From NCBI GenBank assembly GCA_025999735.1, contig BNXR01000090.1, positions 1-7,696 on the forward strand: DNA of 7,696 nucleotides, written 5' to 3'. This document shows, one piece after another, positions 7,063 through 7,696 of the stretch (position 1 is the stretch's first letter; the number at the start of each line of letters is the position of its first letter). The notes under the pieces were generated by a model, which worked only from the letters and a program-made list of their open reading frames with translations, had not been told where the DNA came from and did not search any database. The position numbers and the translations under genes were made by a program. Origin of the DNA: Bacteroidia bacterium. Lineage in GTDB: Bacteria; Bacteroidota; Bacteroidia; Bacteroidales; Marinifilaceae.

Positions 7063-7696
7063 CTATCCTGCAACCGGCCTCTTTTCCACTGAATGCGATG
7101 CCCAACAGAATGATTTTTCGGTCAAGAAATTGTTCGTAATACCGTTTATCATAAATTTGCGCGATGGCTTGCTTAAGCAAGGTTTTCAATTTCTTTTTGG
7201 CATGATATTTCAGTTCTACCACTACCGCCACTCCGTCTTGCAGCAATACCGCATCCATACGTCCACGGTTGGTTATCTTTTCGCTTTGAATATTGAAACC
7301 CAGCATGGTCATCCACAATTGAAAGATGATGTGATAACGGGCTTCATTTTCTAAATTTTCCGCTTCCGCTTTGGCTTTGTTTTTCGCCTTGGATGGCTTT
7401 AAAGTGTAGGGAACATCGGCAAACATTTTGCGCATATTAGTTGTAAAACCATCCTCATCGAAATCAAGAATTTGTTGCAACATTTCACGTCCAAGTACCG
7501 ACATGGTTGAACGGGGATAATTGGTATAGGCACTTAACAGGTGCCTCATCAACGACACTCTCACTTCCTGATTGGGAACTTCAAGGGTGTATAGATAATT
7601 ACCATCAGTCATTTCTTTGTTTTTGACAGTCAGATAGCCTGTCTGAAATAATAAAGGCACATCATCAAGTGCATCCGGATCGTAACTGTCGAAAGC
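7040..7696 (-). CDS. AAA-ATPase-like / PD-(D/E)XK nuclease-superfamily protein, C-terminal part (5' end outside window)
   Basis: The frame is open from the window edge to a TAG stop, giving 218 residues. An internal GTG at 7660 could be mistaken for a start, but the frame continues upstream (AFDSYDPDALDDVPLLFQTGY) and the LLFQTGYLTV and EVPNQEVR segments are typical of the middle of this family, so the gene starts beyond the window. The C-terminal PD-(D/E)XK-like domain shows NEARYHIIFQLWMTMLGF, then GRMDAVLL with the conserved Asp, then VVVELKYH with the E-x-K pair, and ends near IILLGIAFSGKE. All core nuclease residues are visible. A lysine/alanine-rich linker (SKAKNKAKAEAE) precedes the domain. 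The last residues (CRNVGM) are encoded by the AATGTAGG repeat and probably are not original to the family. Function is unproven. The same family begins at the other end of the window (1-295). Confidence 0.9.
   Translation of the reverse strand, partial: AFDSYDPDALDDVPLLFQTGYLTVKNKEMTDGNYLYTLEVPNQEVRVSLMRHLLSAYTNYPRSTMSVLGREMLQQILDFDEDGFTTNMRKMFADVPYTLKPSKAKNKAKAEAENLENEARYHIIFQLWMTMLGFNIQSEKITNRGRMDAVLLQDGVAVVVELKYHAKKKLKTLLKQAIAQIYDKRYYEQFLDRKIILLGIAFSGKEAGCRIECRNVGM

Noticed and set aside
7040..7660. A complete 206-residue gene starting at GTG 7660.
   Set aside because: The reading frame is open to the window edge and the upstream residues fit the family, so the GTG is internal.
1..7696. 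A single AAA-ATPase-like gene interrupted by insertion of the four-gene cassette.
   Set aside because: In the direction of transcription the C-terminal fragment comes first and the N-terminal fragment last, with an intact stop at 7040 and an intact start at 295. A split gene would show the opposite order.

Overview
The window looks like a chromosomal segment of a Bacteroidales bacterium (Bacteroidota). The evidence is the mixture of Tat-type and lipoprotein-type export signals on carbohydrate enzymes, the A/T-rich leaders with little Shine-Dalgarno sequence, the family content (DUF1080, Tat-exported Gfo/Idh/MocA, GH2 lipoprotein), and one match to the Bacteroides -7 promoter motif TAnnTTTG. 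Genus cannot be fixed from the sequence alone.

All genes lie on the minus strand, so transcription runs from high to low coordinates. At 7696-7040 is the C-terminal part of an AAA-ATPase-like/PD-(D/E)XK nuclease-superfamily protein that begins outside the window. Between it and the next gene lies a perfect 20-nt palindrome with flanking CCTACATT repeats, one of which runs into the 3' end of the nuclease-like gene. Then come four closely spaced genes in one direction (gaps of 53, 51 and 40 bases): a Tat-exported FAD-dependent oxidoreductase (6960-5542), a Tat-exported and probably lipidated Gfo/Idh/MocA oxidoreductase (5488-4100), a DUF1080 / 3-keto-disaccharide hydrolase-type lipoprotein (4048-3218), and a GH2 glycoside hydrolase lipoprotein (3177-382). 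After a second palindrome (341-360), the N-terminus of another AAA-ATPase-like protein starts at 295 and runs off the window.

The four central genes read as one envelope-located sugar-processing cassette. The working model is inferred from family knowledge. One or both oxidoreductases oxidise a sugar hydroxyl, probably C3, of a glycoside. The DUF1080 protein cleaves the resulting 3-keto-glycoside, and the GH2 enzyme acts on the same or a neighbouring linkage by the classical route. All four carry export signals, so the whole pathway would act in the periplasm or at a membrane face. The window shows no SusC/SusD pair, transporter or regulator, so the substrate is unknown.

No stretch over 300 bases is without a gene. 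I saw no RNA gene, insertion sequence or CRISPR array.
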